A stretch of DNA of 64,000 bases from CAVXSP01 sp963764505 (GCA_963764505.1 CAVXSP010000001.1:2170001-2234000); one strand, 5' to 3'; positions 44,693 through 55,256 are shown, counted from the first letter of the stretch. Numbers and translations: made by a program. Notes: generated by a model from the letters alone, not told the origin.

Positions 44693-45603
44693 GGGCTCCA
44701 TCGGCCCATTTCAGTAGAGAACCCGAATGTCAGGTACTGATCGACAGATCGACGCGCCTGATCGTCCAGGGCCTGACCGGCCGCGAGGGTACGTTTCACG
44801 CCAGGCAGGCGCAGGCGTACGGCACCAACGTCGTCGGCGGCGTGACGCCAGGGAAGGGCGGCACGACCCACGAGGGATGGCCCGTGTTCAACACGGTGGC
44901 CGAAGCGGTCTACGAGACGGGCGCCAACGCGTCGGTCATCTTCGTGCCGCCGCCGGGCGGTGCGGACGCGATCATGGAGGCGGCCTCGGCCGGCCTTCCC
45001 CTCGCCGTCTGCATCACGGAGGGCATCCCGACGCTGGACATGATGCGGGCCCTGGCGTTCATCGAGGACACCGGCATGCGGCTCATCGGCCCCAACTGCC
45101 CGGGCCTGATCTCCGCCGGGCGGGCCAAGGCCGGCATCATTCCGGGGCACATCTGCAAGGAAGGGCGCGTGGGCATCGTCTCGAAGAGCGGCACGCTGAC
45201 CTACGAGGCCATCCATCAGCTGACGCGGCTCGGACTCGGACAGACCACCTGCATCGGCATCGGCGGCGACCCCCTGATCGGGACGACGTTCGTCGACGCG
45301 CTCAAGCTCTTCGCGGCGGATCCCGAAACGGAGGCGGTCGTCCTGATCGGGGAGATCGGCGGGAGCGCCGAGGAAGAGGCCGCGGCGTTCATCGAGACGA
45401 CGTTCGCCAAACCGGTCGTCGGGTTCGTCGCCGGCCAGACGGCGCCGCCGGGGCGGCGGATGGGGCACGCGGGCGCGATCATCGCCGGCGGGAAGGGCAC
45501 GGCCGCGGAGAAGATGCAGGCATTGTCGGCCGCCGGCGCACGCGTGGTGACCAGCCCGGCGGATATCGGCCAGGCCGCCGCCGATGCGCTGGCCCGGCGC
45601 TGA
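44689..45603 (+). CDS. sucD: Succinate-CoA ligase, alpha subunit
   Basis: 304 residues from ATG 44689, overlapping sucC by ATGA. Compared with usual family starts, an extra 16-residue head precedes LIDRSTRLIVQGLTGREGTF. CoA site (GGVTPGKGGTTHEG), the phospho-His segment GHAGAIIAGGKGTA and KAGIIPGHICKEGRVGIVSKSGTL are intact. It carries the catalytic His. No other start codon of good context fits better. Confidence 0.95.
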   Translation: MRAPSAHFSREPECQVLIDRSTRLIVQGLTGREGTFHARQAQAYGTNVVGGVTPGKGGTTHEGWPVFNTVAEAVYETGANASVIFVPPPGGADAIMEAASAGLPLAVCITEGIPTLDMMRALAFIEDTGMRLIGPNCPGLISAGRAKAGIIPGHICKEGRVGIVSKSGTLTYEAIHQLTRLGLGQTTCIGIGGDPLIGTTFVDALKLFAADPETEAVVLIGEIGGSAEEEAAAFIETTFAKPVVGFVAGQTAPPGRRMGHAGAIIAGGKGTAAEKMQALSAAGARVVTSPADIGQAAADALARR

Positions 45604-45627
45604 CCACGCTATACTGGTTTGTCAGAA

Positions 45628-47466
45628 ATGGGTTCGCCTCTGCCGGCCGCCGAAGCGGCCTCCGTTGCGGCGCGGTCGTCTGTCGCCAACGACTTCAGCA
45701 TCCAGGTTGCCACCGTCAACGGCTCCGGCAGCCAGACCGCCAACCTGGTGCTGCTCCGGTCGATCTTCCAGATGGGCGTGCCGGTGTCGGGCAAGAACCT
45801 CTTCCCGTCGAACATCGCCGGGCTCCCGACCTGGTTCACGATTCGCGCGAATCACCGCGGCTACATCAGCCGGAAGAAGGAAATCGACTTCCTCGTCGCG
45901 ATGAATCAGGAGACCGCGAAGGAGGACGTGCTCTCGCTCGAGCCGGGGCGCGTCGTCGTCTACGACGAGCCGCTGAAGCTGGACGCGCTGCGGAGCGACC
46001 TGATCTTCTATCCGGTGCCGTTCGACAGGATCGTCGCGCAGGTCTGCCCCGACGCGAAGCTGCGGCGCCTCGTGCGCAACATGATCTACGACGGCGTGCT
46101 CTCGACGCTCCTGTCGATCGAGCTGCCGGAGATGGAGAAGGCGCTCAACAAGCAGCTCGGCCGGAAGCCGAAGGCGATGGTGCTCAACATGGGCGCGCTC
46201 GAGGCCGGTGCGAAGTTCGCCGCCGAGCACCTCGAGAAGCGCGACCCCTACCGCCTGTCGCGGATGCACCAGACCGAGGGGCTCGTGCTCGTCGAGGGCA
46301 ACGCCGCCGCGGCCATGGGCTGCATGTTCGCGGGCGCGACGGTCGTCGCCTGGTATCCGATCACGCCGTCGTCGTCGCTGCCGGAGACGCTCATCGGCTA
46401 CATGCGAAAGTACCGCATGGACCCGGAGACGGGAAAGGCCACCTTCGCGATCGTGCAGGCCGAAGACGAGATCGCGGCCCTGGGTATGGTCGTCGGCGCC
46501 GGCTGGGCCGGCGCCCGGGCCATGACGTCGACCTCGGGCCCCGGGATTTCGCTGATGTCGGAGTTCGCCGGTCTGTCCTACTACGCCGAGGTGCCGGCGG
46601 TCGTGTTCGACATCCAGCGCGTCGGGCCGTCCACGGGCCTGCCGACGCGCACCGCGCAGGGCGATCTGCTCTTCGCCGCCCTCAACTCCCACGGCGACAC
46701 GCGGCACGTGTTGTTGATCCCGGGCTCGGTGGCGGAGTGCTACGAGCTGGCGATGGAGGCGTTCGACCTCGCCGAGCGCCTCCAGACGCTCGTCTTCGTC
46801 ATGAGCGACCTGGACCTCGGGATGAACACGTGGATGTCCAAGCCGTTCGACTATCCCGGGAAGCCGCTCGATCGCGGCAAGGTGCTCGACGAGGCGAAGG
46901 TCAGGGAGCTCGGCGCCTCGTGGGGCCGGTACAAGGACGTGGACGGCGACGGGATTCCCTGGCGCAGCGTGCCCGGCACGCCGGCGCCGGCGTATTTCAC
47001 GCGAGGCTCAGGCCACAACGAGCTGGCCCAGTACACGGAGCGCCCCGACGACTACGTCGCGAACCTGTCGCGTCTGGCCAGGAAGTTCGACACGGCGAAG
47101 ACGATCGTGCCGCGACCGGTCGTCGATCTCGTGCCGGGCGCGAAGGTCGGCGTGATCGCGTTCGGCTCGAGCCATTTCGCGGTCGAAGAGGCGCGCGATC
47201 AGCTCCGCGAGGAGGCCGGGCTGCAGGCCTCCTATCTGCGGCTCCGCGCCTATCCGTTCACGCCGGAGGTCGACGATTTCATCCGGCGCCACGAGCGCGT
47301 CTATGTCGTCGAGCAGAATCGGGACGCCCAGATGCTCAAGCTGCTGTTGATGGACGGAGAAGCCGCCTTCGCCGCGCGGCTCCGCAGCGTGCGGCACTTC
47401 AACGGCCTGCCCATCGACGCGCGGAGCATCAGCGACGAGATCCTGGTCCAGGAGAAGGCGGACTAG
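45628..47466 (+). CDS. korA: 2-oxoacid:ferredoxin oxidoreductase, gamma-alpha fused subunit (KorA)
   Basis: 612 residues from ATG 45628. Residues about 20-200 form the gamma domain (GSGSQTANLVLLRSIFQMG), and residues 225-610 the alpha part, with a pyrimidine-binding domain beginning HQTEGLVLVEGNAAAAMGCMFAG, followed by YPITPSSSLPE and a GPGISLMSEFAG loop. With KorB it oxidises 2-oxoglutarate or another 2-oxoacid to the acyl-CoA and reduces ferredoxin. The adjacency to sucCD favours 2-oxoglutarate. A TATACT at 45611-45616 is a possible promoter. Confidence 0.9.
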   Translation: MGSPLPAAEAASVAARSSVANDFSIQVATVNGSGSQTANLVLLRSIFQMGVPVSGKNLFPSNIAGLPTWFTIRANHRGYISRKKEIDFLVAMNQETAKEDVLSLEPGRVVVYDEPLKLDALRSDLIFYPVPFDRIVAQVCPDAKLRRLVRNMIYDGVLSTLLSIELPEMEKALNKQLGRKPKAMVLNMGALEAGAKFAAEHLEKRDPYRLSRMHQTEGLVLVEGNAAAAMGCMFAGATVVAWYPITPSSSLPETLIGYMRKYRMDPETGKATFAIVQAEDEIAALGMVVGAGWAGARAMTSTSGPGISLMSEFAGLSYYAEVPAVVFDIQRVGPSTGLPTRTAQGDLLFAALNSHGDTRHVLLIPGSVAECYELAMEAFDLAERLQTLVFVMSDLDLGMNTWMSKPFDYPGKPLDRGKVLDEAKVRELGASWGRYKDVDGDGIPWRSVPGTPAPAYFTRGSGHNELAQYTERPDDYVANLSRLARKFDTAKTIVPRPVVDLVPGAKVGVIAFGSSHFAVEEARDQLREEAGLQASYLRLRAYPFTPEVDDFIRRHERVYVVEQNRDAQMLKLLLMDGEAAFAARLRSVRHFNGLPIDARSISDEILVQEKAD

Positions 47467-47482
47467 TTTCGCGCCCGTACCC

Positions 47483-47503
47483 AGAGCCCAAAGCCAAGAG
47501 CCC
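47483..47503. repeat. Heptamer repeat in the korA-korB spacer
   Basis: AGAGCCC, AAAGCCA, AGAGCCC run in tandem at 47483-47503, then AAGAATG. The AGAGCCC unit is the complement of the GGGCTCT repeats between pyrH and frr. It lies just upstream of the korB start. Confidence 0.8.
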
Positions 47504-47512
47504 AAGAATGCC

Positions 47513-48553
47513 ATGAGCGACAGCGCCGTTCCGACGAAGAAGGTGAACCGCCTCGGTCTGGAGTCCGCGGTCTATCGCGGCAGCAAGACGACCCTGTGCG
47601 CCGGCTGCGGGCACAACGCCATCACCGAGCGCATCATCGACGCGTTCTTCGAGATGGGCGTCGATCCGAAGCGCGTCCTGAAGCTCTCGGGCATCGGCTG
47701 CTCGAGCAAGAGCCCCGCGTACTTCCTCAACCAGTCCCACGGGTTCAACTCGGTGCACGGCCGCATGCCGTCGGTGGCCACCGGCGCGATGCTGGCGAAT
47801 CGGACGATGCTGTCGATCGGGATCAGCGGGGACGGAGATACCGGCGCCATCGGCATCGGCCAGTTCGTCCATCTCATGCGGCGCAACCTGCCGCTCATCT
47901 ACGTCATCGAGGACAACGGCTGCTACGGCCTGACGAAGGGGCAGTTCTCGCCGACGGCGGATCTGGGCTCGAAGGCGAAGAACGGCGTCGTGAACGACCT
48001 GGCGCCGATCGACACCTGCGCCCTGGCAATCGAGCTGGGCGCGTCGTTCGTCGCGCGGTCGTTCTCCGGCGACAAGAAGCAGCTGCTGAGCGTCCTCAAG
48101 GCGGCCATCGCGCACCGCGGCACGGCGATGCTCGACGTGATCTCGCCCTGCGTCACCTTCAACGACCACGAGGGCTCGACGAAGAGCTACGCGTACGTGA
48201 AGGACCACGACGAGCCGCTCGGGGAGATCAGCTTCGTCCCCTTCTTCGAGGACATCAACGTGGAGTACGACGCCGGCACCACCATGGCGGTGACCATGCA
48301 CGACGGGTCGCGCCTGCTGCTGCGGAAGGTGGCCGAGGACTACAATCCCTCGGACAAGATGTCCGCGCTGCGGCTGCTCCACGAGACGGCCCGTCGCGGC
48401 GAGTTCGCCACCGGCGTGCTGTACGTCGAGCCGGACAAGGACGATTTCATCGAGACGCTGAACCTCGTGGATCAGCCGCTCGCGTTCCTGCCGCCCGAGA
48501 AGGTCCGCCCGCCCAAAGCCGTGCTCGACCAGATCATGGAAGGACTGCGCTGA
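47513..48553 (+). CDS. korB: 2-oxoacid:ferredoxin oxidoreductase, beta subunit (KorB)
   Basis: 346 residues, the thiamine-diphosphate subunit. Shows TLCAGCGHNAITERI and LSGIGCSSKSP (Fe-S cluster and cofactor Cys residues), and ISGDGDTGAIGIGQFVHLMRRN, the GDGD...N ThDP/Mg motif. It pairs with KorA in place of the missing OGDH genes. A separate ferredoxin subunit is not encoded here. Confidence 0.94.
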   Translation: MSDSAVPTKKVNRLGLESAVYRGSKTTLCAGCGHNAITERIIDAFFEMGVDPKRVLKLSGIGCSSKSPAYFLNQSHGFNSVHGRMPSVATGAMLANRTMLSIGISGDGDTGAIGIGQFVHLMRRNLPLIYVIEDNGCYGLTKGQFSPTADLGSKAKNGVVNDLAPIDTCALAIELGASFVARSFSGDKKQLLSVLKAAIAHRGTAMLDVISPCVTFNDHEGSTKSYAYVKDHDEPLGEISFVPFFEDINVEYDAGTTMAVTMHDGSRLLLRKVAEDYNPSDKMSALRLLHETARRGEFATGVLYVEPDKDDFIETLNLVDQPLAFLPPEKVRPPKAVLDQIMEGLR

Positions 48554-48563
48554 CGCGATCTCC

Positions 48564-48983
48564 ATGTCCGAACGAACCTTCGCCATCATCAAGCCCGACG
48601 CCGTCCGCGCCCGCGCCGCGGGCCGCATCCTGGCGCGGATCGAGGAGGCGGGGTTCGACATCCTCGCCCTGCGCCTGCAGCATCTGACGAAGGCCGAAGC
48701 CGAGGGCTTCTACGCCGTCCACCGCGCGCGCCCGTTCTTCGCGAGCCTGACCGAGTTCATGTCCTCGGGGCCGTGCATCGTCATGGCGCTTCAGGCGCCC
48801 GACGCGATCCGGAAGTGGCGAGCCCTGATGGGCGCGACCGACCCGGCCAAGGCCGAGCCGGGCACGCTGCGCCGCGAGTTCGGCTCGTCGATCGAGGACA
48901 ACGCCACGCACGGCTCGGACGCGCCGGAAACGGCTCGCTTCGAGCTGGGCTACTTTTTCGGGGGCATGGAACCCGGAGAGTAA
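48564..48983 (+). CDS. ndk: Nucleoside-diphosphate kinase
   Basis: 139 residues, normal length. RTFAIIKPDAVRAR at the start, and the phosphorylated His in SIEDNATHGSDAPE (about residue 116). It transfers phosphate between nucleoside tri- and diphosphates. It lies between korB and the DUF2905 gene; its stop overlaps the next start (TAATG). Confidence 0.96.
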   Translation: MSERTFAIIKPDAVRARAAGRILARIEEAGFDILALRLQHLTKAEAEGFYAVHRARPFFASLTEFMSSGPCIVMALQAPDAIRKWRALMGATDPAKAEPGTLRREFGSSIEDNATHGSDAPETARFELGYFFGGMEPGE

Positions 48984-49177
48984 TGGCCCGCCTGTTGATC
49001 GTCGCGGGCATCGTGCTGGTCGTGCTCGGGTTGCTGCTGAAGTCCGGCCTCCCGATCGGACGGCTCCCCGGGGACGTCGTGATCCGCCGCGGCGGGACGA
49101 CGTTCTACTTTCCGATCGTGACGTGCGTCCTCCTCAGCGTCGTGCTCTCGGTTTTGGGTATGCTCTTGCGACGGTAG
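48983..49177 (+). CDS. DUF2905 family small membrane protein
   Basis: 64 residues with two membrane helices (about 2-16 and 40-60) joined by the short soluble loop LPIGRLPGDVVIRRGGTTFYFP, which is the family signature (KLPGDI...). The role of DUF2905 proteins is unknown. It overlaps the ndk stop and is transcribed with it. Confidence 0.88.
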   Translation: MARLLIVAGIVLVVLGLLLKSGLPIGRLPGDVVIRRGGTTFYFPIVTCVLLSVVLSVLGMLLRR

Positions 49178-49187
49178 TGACCGCCCT

Positions 49188-49742
49188 ATGTCCATTCGTC
49201 CAGATTCGTGGATTCGCAGGATGGCCGTCGAGCATGGGATGATCGATCCCTTCGTCGACGGCCAGGTGCGCGCGGGCGTCGTCTCGTACGGTCTGTCGTC
49301 GTATGGCTACGACATCCGCGTCGGGGACGAGTTCAAGGTGTTCACGAACATCAACACGACGGTCATCGATCCGAAGAAGTTCGATCCGCGGTCGTTCGTC
49401 GACGTCAAGGCAGATGTGTGCATCATCCCGCCGAACTCGTTCGCCCTGGCGCACACGGTGGAGTACTTCCGCATTCCCCGGGACGTGCTGACGATCTGTC
49501 TCGGCAAGTCGACCTACGCGCGGTGCGGGATCATCGTCAACGTGACGCCGTTCGAGCCGGAATGGGAGGGCACCGTCACGCTCGAGATCTCCAACACGAC
49601 CCCGCTGCCGGCGAAGATCTACGCGAACGAGGGCATCGCCCAGGTCGTGTTCTTCCAGAGCGACGAGGTCTGCGAGCGGTCGTACGCGGACAAGAGCGGG
49701 AAGTACCTGCGACAGCGTGGCGTCACGCTGCCGCAGATCTAG
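49188..49742 (+). CDS. dcd: dCTP deaminase
   Basis: 184 residues. The family fold is seen in SIRPDSWIRRMAVEHGMIDPF, VVSYGLSSYGYDIRVGDEF and the catalytic segment KSTYARCGIIVNVTPFEPEWEG, with Arg-Cys-Gly and the Glu of the active site. dCTP deaminase makes dUTP (or, in bifunctional forms, dUMP) for thymidylate synthesis; which activity applies is unsure. Follows ndk and DUF2905. Confidence 0.92.
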   Translation: MSIRPDSWIRRMAVEHGMIDPFVDGQVRAGVVSYGLSSYGYDIRVGDEFKVFTNINTTVIDPKKFDPRSFVDVKADVCIIPPNSFALAHTVEYFRIPRDVLTICLGKSTYARCGIIVNVTPFEPEWEGTVTLEISNTTPLPAKIYANEGIAQVVFFQSDEVCERSYADKSGKYLRQRGVTLPQI

Positions 49743-49859
49743 CGCGCGGCGCCGGATCCACGAGTCCCGCGGCGCCGGCGAGGGCAGGATGAAGAGGACG
49801 TTGCCGCAGCGGGTTCCGATGCCGTCCGAGGGCGGGCTGGCCAGGGGGACGTCCGGCTG

Positions 49860-51530
49860 ATGAGCGCCTCCGCCGTGCTCGTCGTCGACGATCACGATCT
49901 CAACCGCGAGATGCTGGCCCGCCGTCTCCGGCGGCAGGGCTACCGCGTCGTCGCCGTGGCCGACGGACGATCCGCTCTCGAAGCCGTCGAACATGAGCCG
50001 TTCGACCTCGTCCTGCTCGACGTCGAGATGCCCGAGATGAGCGGCCTCGAGGTGCTGCAGCGCCTGCGCCAGCGCGTTTCGCCGGCCGACCTGCCGATCG
50101 TGATGGTGTCGGGACGGCAGGACGCCGGGACGATGGTCTCGGCTCTGGACCTCGGTGCGAACGACTACATCACCAAGCCGGTCGACTTCGCCGTGGCGTT
50201 CGCCCGGCTGCAGAACCAGGTCACGCGCCGGCAACTCGAGCGGGCGCGCAGGAGCCAGGACCCGCTCACCGGACTGCCGAACCGGACGGCGCTGCTCGAA
50301 TGGTCGGCGGGCCGCGCCGACGCGGATCGTCCGGCCGCGGCGCTCGCGCTGAATCTCGACCGTTTCCGGACCATCAACAACGGTCTCGGCCGCGCCACGG
50401 GCGACCGGCTGCTCGCGGGGATGGCCGCACGGCTGCAGGAGATCACGCCGGCGGCCGGGCGGCTGGCACGCATGCCCGGCGACGAGTTCGTCTGGCTCGT
50501 GCACGACATCGGCGAGGCCGGCGCGACGGATCTCGCTTCACGCGCGCTCGCGCTCGTCCGCCAGCCCTTCGCTCTGGACGGCCGCCGCGCGGTGCTGACG
50601 GCGAGCGTCGGCGTCGCCTGCGCCGATTCGGGCCGCGCGCCCGAGGCCTTGCTCGACCAGGCCGACACGGCCATGTACCGTGCGAAGACGCTCTCCGGCA
50701 ACCGGTACGAGCTCTTCGCGCCGGCGTTGCAGTCCCGGGCGACGGCGCGGCTGCAGCTCGAGATGGAGCTGCAGTCGGCCCTTGCGGAGGGCGCCATCGA
50801 GCTGCGCTACGAGCCGATCGTGGACCTGGCGTCGGGCAGGGTCTTCGCCCTCGAGGCGCTCGCCCGGTGGATGCACGCGGAGCGCGGCGAGGTCCCGCCA
50901 GGCGAGTTCATCCCGATCGCGGAGGAAACCGGGCTCATCGTGCCGCTGGGTCAGCACGTGCTCCGCCTGGCGTGCGGGCAGCTGTGCGAATGGCAGCGCG
51001 ACGGTGCGGCGCCCGCCGGCTTCGGCGTGGCCGTCAACATCTCGGCGCACCAGCTGGATCAGCCGGATTTCGTCGACGGGCTGAAGGAGACCATTGCGGC
51101 GACCGGGGTCGATCCTCGCGGACTCACGCTCGAGATCACGGAGAGCGTGCTCATGGAGAACAGCGACCGCATGCAGGAGGTGCTCGCGCAGGTCCACGCG
51201 CTGGGGCTGAAGATCGCGATCGACGACTTCGGCACCGGCTACTCGTCGCTCAGCTATCTCCAGAACTTCTCGCTCAACCGGCTGAAGATCGACCGGTCGT
51301 TCATTCAGGGGCTCACGCGGATGGAAGGCCCGCAGATCGTCGGCGCGCTGATCCGGCTTGCGCGGAGTCTCGGCATGGACGTCGTGGCGGAGGGCGTGGA
51401 GCTCGCCCGGGAGCTCGACGAGCTGAGGACGCTCGGCTGCGGCTACGCGCAGGGCTATCTCTTCTGCCGGCCGCTGAGCGCGGCAGCGGCGTTCCGGACC
51501 GTGCAGTCGCCGTTTTCCATGGAACAATAG
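49860..51530 (+). CDS. Response regulator with GGDEF and EAL domains (cyclic-di-GMP turnover)
   Basis: 556 residues, no membrane helix. A REC domain (1-120) with the phospho-acceptor Asp in LVLLDVEMPEM (about 54) and Lys in DYITKPVDF. A GGDEF domain (about 145-295) starts DPLTGLPNRTALL but its active-site signature is MPGDEF, a Pro for the first Gly, so cyclase activity may be lost. The EAL domain (about 310-545) keeps EALARWMH, NISAHQLDQP, LTLEITESVL, IDDFGTGYSSLSYLQ, LKIDRSFI and AEGVE, and should be an active phosphodiesterase. The partner histidine kinase is not adjacent. Confidence 0.93.
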   Translation: MSASAVLVVDDHDLNREMLARRLRRQGYRVVAVADGRSALEAVEHEPFDLVLLDVEMPEMSGLEVLQRLRQRVSPADLPIVMVSGRQDAGTMVSALDLGANDYITKPVDFAVAFARLQNQVTRRQLERARRSQDPLTGLPNRTALLEWSAGRADADRPAAALALNLDRFRTINNGLGRATGDRLLAGMAARLQEITPAAGRLARMPGDEFVWLVHDIGEAGATDLASRALALVRQPFALDGRRAVLTASVGVACADSGRAPEALLDQADTAMYRAKTLSGNRYELFAPALQSRATARLQLEMELQSALAEGAIELRYEPIVDLASGRVFALEALARWMHAERGEVPPGEFIPIAEETGLIVPLGQHVLRLACGQLCEWQRDGAAPAGFGVAVNISAHQLDQPDFVDGLKETIAATGVDPRGLTLEITESVLMENSDRMQEVLAQVHALGLKIAIDDFGTGYSSLSYLQNFSLNRLKIDRSFIQGLTRMEGPQIVGALIRLARSLGMDVVAEGVELARELDELRTLGCGYAQGYLFCRPLSAAAAFRTVQSPFSMEQ

Positions 51531-51605
51531 GGACATCGCCTGCAGGACGACGCCGTCCTCGGCGGAGACGCACCGGAAGCGACTCCGGTCGCGATGATTT
51601 CAGAT

Positions 51606-51634
51606 TTGACGAGTCGCTGGTCGCAGGCTACGAT
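51606..51634 (+). promoter_or_regulatory. Sigma-70-type promoter of the initiator tRNA gene
   Basis: TTGACG at 51606-51611 and TACGAT at 51629-51634 are separated by exactly 17 bases; the predicted start is near 51641, about 15 bases before the mature tRNA. Match to TTGACA/TATAAT is 5 of 6 and 4 of 6 bases. Confidence 0.7.
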
Positions 51635-51655
51635 GAGAGTTCGCGTTTGACGTGT

Positions 51656-53323
<1,668 letters not shown>

Positions 53324-53939
53324 TGCAGTGTCACCTCGGGTTGTGTCTCTCGCTCCGCTGCGGCTTCACACTCAAACCGTTCACGCGCGGCCTGGCGAGC
53401 GAGAGCGCGAACCACCATGCGCAATCGTTCGTTGCCGTGATCGCGCGGCGTACGGTGACGTGTTGCGCGTCGATTCCGTTGATTGCGCTTGTCTCGAGAA
53501 CGGATCATAACGCCGCATCTCCCTCCGCGTCGTTAATGTTTGCTCCCGAGCTGAGCAGGTCGGCGATCGCATTTGCGGCCATCACGCAATTGCCAGACGG
53601 CGGGCGGAGCCGGAGGCACGGTCAAGCCCGCAGCCCGTCAGGGACGGAGCGAAGCGGAGTGGCTTGACCGGGCCGAGGACCGCCGGACAATCCGTCGGTG
53701 TGATGGCCGCAGCGTGTGGCCGCCAGGTTCTCAGCGCGAGAACCCATGAGACGAACGGGACGCGCGGGTTTGGAAGACAGTGGGGAGGTGACGGTCTGTG
53801 ACCGTCTCGGGCGCTGATTCAGTGCGAGTGCGCGTTCACCTCTATGAACGCCGTTTCCGGCGAAAACCTGTCAAGCGTGTTCCTGCCGATGAAGTCCACG
53901 TGGGTGTCACGCACGACACCGGCGGCGCACTTAGCGACG
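53324..53939. other. Non-coding stretch with extended hairpins
   Basis: No gene-like frame. Bases 53574-53711 fold as a long imperfect hairpin: outer arms 53574-53585 and 53700-53711 are 12 of 12 complementary (TGCGGCCATCAC), inner arms 53619-53628 and 53661-53670 are 10 of 10 (CGGTCAAGCC), with a 5-base apical stem at 53635-53647. Two more perfect 7-base stem-loops follow at 53726-53744 and 53790-53806. It could be a structured RNA or a recombination or replication signal; the family is not recognised. Confidence 0.6.
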
Positions 53940-54422
53940 TTACCCGCGCAGGACACCGTTCGCCATCGACTCCCTGATGCCGCTGTTGATCGATGTCATG
54001 AAGCGCTTCGGAATAGCCCCGCCGATCGTGGTGTCCTCGAAGCTGTAGCCGGTTCCTGTTTCTGCTGGATGCAGGCGAAGGGACACGTGAGCGTACTCTC
54101 CTTGGCCGTGGGCCATCCCGACATGTTTCGCACTGCCCTCGGCTGACCGGGTCAATGGTTCGACGTACGCGACCGCGGGCCTACCCACACTTGCTTCTAC
54201 CTCGAACTCTCGCTTCAGGCGATCGACGATCTCTTCGAGATGTGCCTCGCTGGTGGCACCGATCACCGTGCAGTCGCGTTCGACGCCAGCCCGAATCTCC
54301 AGGTTGCCGTCCTCAGCTGCGAACGCCTGCAGGGCGCGCGCGAGCTTCTCCCGATCTGTCGGCGTCTTCGGCGTAATGTCGAGGGAGATCAGTGCGGGCT
54401 CTATGGTGCGACATCCAGTCAA
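53940..54422 (-). pseudogene. Fragment of an elongation factor G gene (domains III-IV)
   Basis: 160 codons, of which about 155 read as EF-G: EPALISLDITPKTPTDREKL at the start of domain III, the HLEEIVDRLKREFEVEASVGRPAVAYVE segment written here as EEIVDRLKREFEVEA, and GGAIPKRFMTSINSGIRESM of domain IV. The GTPase and domain II parts, and the remainder of domain IV and V, are missing on both sides. It has no start context. It is a broken copy, carried by or next to the island. Confidence 0.85.
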
Positions 54423-54506
54423 GTGACGACCGAACGAGCCAATCTTGCACGATCTGGCGCCCTCGAGGCCAATCGCGAGTTCAAGCGCAGAACGCCACAG
54501 TGGCAG

Positions 54507-54535
54507 TGGACGTGCATACGCAATGTGCGTATACT
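54507..54535 (+). promoter_or_regulatory. Promoter and operator of the toxin-antitoxin pair
   Basis: TGGACG (54507-54512), 17 bases, TATACT (54530-54535). An inverted repeat covers the spacer and the -10 box: GCATACGC (54514-54521) and GCGTATAC (54527-54534), 7 of 8 bases paired. The start point is predicted within a base or two of the toxin GTG, so the message may have no leader. Confidence 0.6.
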
Positions 54536-54542
54536 TGTGAGT

Positions 54543-54899
54543 GTGGAGTTCATCGAGACCCCCACGTTCACCGCGCTCATCGCGGAGTACTTGGAGGACG
54601 ATGAATACCGAGCCTTGCAGTCGTTCTTGGCAAGGGACCCCGAAACCGGCGATGTGATCCCAGGGACCGGTGGGTTTCGGAAGCTGCGATGGGCGGATCG
54701 GCGTCGAGGCAAGGGCAAACGTGGTGGTCTCAGGGTGATCTACTACTACCTTCTGACCGATGCGCAGATTTGGCTGATGACCCTCTACGACAAGGGAGAA
54801 GTAGCGGACCTGAGTGCGGCCGAGAAACGGTTATTGAAGGCGGCGCTCGATGCGGAATTGGCGCGGCGTGCGGCGCGACGCCGCCCTCGAAGGAAGTGA
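54543..54899 (+). CDS. HigB/RelE-family toxin
   Basis: 118 residues from GTG 54543; GTG 54537 is an alternative. It is a RelE/HigB fold: FIETPTFTALIAEYLEDDEYRALQ, a GTGGFRKLRWADRRRGKGKRGGLRVIYYYL core with the basic and aromatic residues of the RNase site, and a C-terminal helix rich in Arg/Ala. The family cuts mRNA on the ribosome. The toxin-first order, 3 bases before the antitoxin, is the HigBA arrangement. Confidence 0.88.
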   Translation: MEFIETPTFTALIAEYLEDDEYRALQSFLARDPETGDVIPGTGGFRKLRWADRRRGKGKRGGLRVIYYYLLTDAQIWLMTLYDKGEVADLSAAEKRLLKAALDAELARRAARRRPRRK

Positions 54900-54902
54900 A
54901 CT

Positions 54903-55256
54903 ATGGCAGCCAAGAAGCGACGGGTGACCCGAAAGAGGCGCAGCCTCTTCCGCGAGCTCATGTCTGGCGTCGAAGCCATGCGAGACCACCGGCAAGGGCG
55001 GCTCACTCTCAAGACGCGGGAAGTGCAGCCGATCACGGTCCCGCGGATTGACGGCGACGTGGTCCGCGAGACGCGCGAAGCGCTCAACATGTCGCGCCAC
55101 GTGTTCGCGTTCAAGCTTGGAGTCAACCCCAGGACGTTGGAACGGTGGGAGCAGGGACGCAGCAAGCCGAACGAGCAGGCCGCTGCCTTGATCTGGCTGG
55201 TTCGGAAGTACCCCGACACGCTGAAGAGGCTGGAGTCGCTGGCGGCTTCGGCTTGA
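54903..55256 (+). CDS. HigA-like helix-turn-helix antitoxin
   Basis: 117 residues. A basic head (MAAKKRRVTRKRRSLF), a linker, and an XRE-type HTH with the NMSRHVFAFKLGVNPRTLERWEQGRSKPN signature (seen as VFAFKLGVNPRTLERWEQG) near residues 65-95. It should bind the toxin and repress the promoter inverted repeat. It resembles NadS/HigA antitoxins. Confidence 0.88.
   Translation: MAAKKRRVTRKRRSLFRELMSGVEAMRDHRQGRLTLKTREVQPITVPRIDGDVVRETREALNMSRHVFAFKLGVNPRTLERWEQGRSKPNEQAAALIWLVRKYPDTLKRLESLAASA

Noticed and set aside
53940..54422. Functional ribosome-protection GTPase
   Set aside because: The GTPase domain is absent and domains are truncated at both ends.
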